Assembly: GCA_022402505.1 (NCBI GenBank)
Contig: JAKRSE010000311.1
Coordinates: 1 to 6,642 of the forward strand
DNA: 6,642 nt
From: Fimbriimonadaceae bacterium
GTDB lineage: Bacteria > Armatimonadota > Fimbriimonadia > Fimbriimonadales > Fimbriimonadaceae
Reading direction: 5' to 3'
A program made the translations under genes and the position numbers. Under the pieces are notes generated by a model. The model searched no databases and was not told the DNA's origin. It saw only the letters and a list, made by a program, of their open reading frames with translations. Shown piece after piece: positions 5,871 to 6,642 of this stretch (position 1 is its first letter; each line of letters starts with the position of its first letter).

Positions 5871-6481
5871 ACTCTCAGATGCGAGCGTCATCCCCGGGCC
5901 GTCCAGGGCTCGCAGCCAACCCCTGGCTGAAGGCGGTTCTGGGGGTTCTCATGGCGGCGACCGGAGTCTGGTTGCTGCTGCCTCGGCCCCCAACGTCGAT
6001 GCTCGCCCATGCAGAGCGGCTGCGGGACTCGATCCTTCGCGGAGATGCCGACGCGATTGCCGGAGCGGTCTTGCCCGCCGATCTTGAGCGGAACGGACTC
6101 ACGAAGTCCGAAGTCCGGGACATCATTCGGCGACGGGTTTTGGGGCCGCTGTCCGAATGGAAGTCCGCGCCGCCGCCAGGAGGGAAGGCGACCCGGGCCG
6201 GCGATGCAAAGATGGCCTACCTCGTGTTTCACCTTCAGGGGCCGAACGCCGCGAAGGGGGTGGGCTCCATCCAGGTGTTCAATGTGGATGGTGTCGGTCG
6301 GGTGCCGCTCCGACACCTCCTTGTTCTGGGAGTGACGGCAGCCTCAGGCTTTCACGATGCAGGCGAATTCGCGGCCCCGAACTATGTCTCCCTCCTGACG
6401 GATCGGCTTCGGGAAGTCGTGAAACAGGAAGGCCTGAAGGGACTGTTCGACCCCTCCTCCGGCGAATTCAAGACTTTCTGA
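5867..6481 (+). CDS. Hypothetical membrane-anchored protein with a possible NTF2-like extracytoplasmic domain
   Basis: I do not recognise this 204-residue protein. Residues 1-20 are polar and basic (RASSPGRPG), then 21-38 (LKAVLGVLMAATGVWLLLP) form one membrane anchor, so the rest should face outward. Residues 45-95 look helical and charged (AERLRDSILRGDADAIAGAVL, then LTKSEVRDIIRRRVLG). Residues about 115-160 look like beta strands (KMAYLVFHLQG, GSIQVFNVDG, VPLRHLLVLGV). A 'helix, ...GD...' start followed by strands after an N-terminal anchor recalls NTF2-like or DUF4878-type proteins, but this is only inference. The C-terminus is polar. Starts TTG 5858 and ATG 5879 are alternatives; an in-frame TGA at 5849-5851 limits extension. 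ATG 5867 is chosen for its ATGA overlap with the small upstream ORF. Unlike other plus-strand genes here, it has no TANNNT box 6-7 nt before the start and no ribosome binding site. Confidence 0.6.
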   Translation: MNSQMRASSPGRPGLAANPWLKAVLGVLMAATGVWLLLPRPPTSMLAHAERLRDSILRGDADAIAGAVLPADLERNGLTKSEVRDIIRRRVLGPLSEWKSAPPPGGKATRAGDAKMAYLVFHLQGPNAAKGVGSIQVFNVDGVGRVPLRHLLVLGVTAASGFHDAGEFAAPNYVSLLTDRLREVVKQEGLKGLFDPSSGEFKTF

Positions 6482-6498
6482 GCGGGACTGCCCAAACC

Positions 6499-6525
6499 GG
6501 CACGAATCTTGATCCATCTCGTGCC
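6499..6525 (+). terminator. 7-bp perfect hairpin 18 nt after the last gene
   Basis: GGCACGA (6499-6505) and TCGTGCC (6519-6525) form a perfect stem with a 13-nt loop, 18 nt downstream of the stop codon at 6479-6481. No T-run follows, so it would be an atypical terminator or an mRNA 3'-end stabiliser. The rest of the tail (6526-6642) holds another small stem (GGCCCC / GGGGTC near 6592-6606) and a further GGCACGA at 6614-6620, but no gene I can support. Confidence 0.3.
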
Positions 6526-6642
6526 AAGCGACTCAGGTCCCACGGTGCGGCCCTGGTCAAGATGCCGGTCTTCAAGCCTCTTTCTGCTTCGGCCCCTTCC
6601 CGGGGTCGGAGTCGGCACGATTTGTGCACCCCTTTCTCTCCC

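Noticed and set aside
1..6642. Defence system, mobile element, CRISPR array, tRNA or rRNA
   Set aside because: No transposase, integrase, nuclease, toxin or methylase motif, no regularly spaced repeats and no structural RNA sequence was found. All the clear genes belong to housekeeping or secreted-enzyme families.

Overview
This is a GC-rich bacterial chromosomal window (clearly above 60% GC by eye) with seven supported protein genes, one doubtful small ORF and no RNA genes, CRISPR arrays or insertion sequences. The phylum cannot be proven. Start codons sitting 6-7 nt behind TANNNT boxes, a lone pseudopilin-like gene with a TM-then-SNMRQL layout, and a DUF5060-type glycosidase would suit Armatimonadota (Fimbriimonadia-like). 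Deinococcota and other leaderless-rich lineages cannot be excluded.

Layout: (1) 1-336 is the C-terminal end of an N-acetylmuramoyl-L-alanine amidase cut by the window edge. (2) 383-1876 is a TIM-barrel glycoside hydrolase with an N-terminal DUF5060-like sandwich and no visible signal peptide. (3) 1945-4005 is a secreted class-3 lipase whose catalytic domain follows about 350 residues of unrecognised sequence. (4) 4009-4428, minus strand, is an OsmC/YhfA-type thiol peroxidase-like protein that converges on the lipase, with the two stops 3 nt apart. (5) 4499-5107 is the glutamine amidotransferase subunit PabA/TrpG, divergent from osmC. (6) 5139-5711 is a prepilin-type protein. (7) 5867-6481 is an unrecognised membrane-anchored protein, possibly preceded by a 31-codon ORF that overlaps its start by ATGA. 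The final 161 bases hold no gene I can support.

The genes do not form a pathway. Cell-wall, carbohydrate, lipid, redox, folate/tryptophan and surface-fibre functions sit side by side, mostly with a promoter each, so this looks like ordinary mixed core/accessory sequence. The coherent signal lies in the gene starts. Four plus-strand genes (glycosidase, lipase, pabA, prepilin) each have a TANNNT box ending 6 or 7 nt before the initiation codon, with no room for a Shine-Dalgarno site, which points to leaderless mRNAs. Two of these promoters also carry inverted repeats: a perfect 8-bp one enclosing the pabA -10 box and touching its start codon, and an interrupted 11-bp one running from the glycosidase stop codon to the lipase -10 box. 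They are candidates for an operator and for a terminator or operator, respectively.
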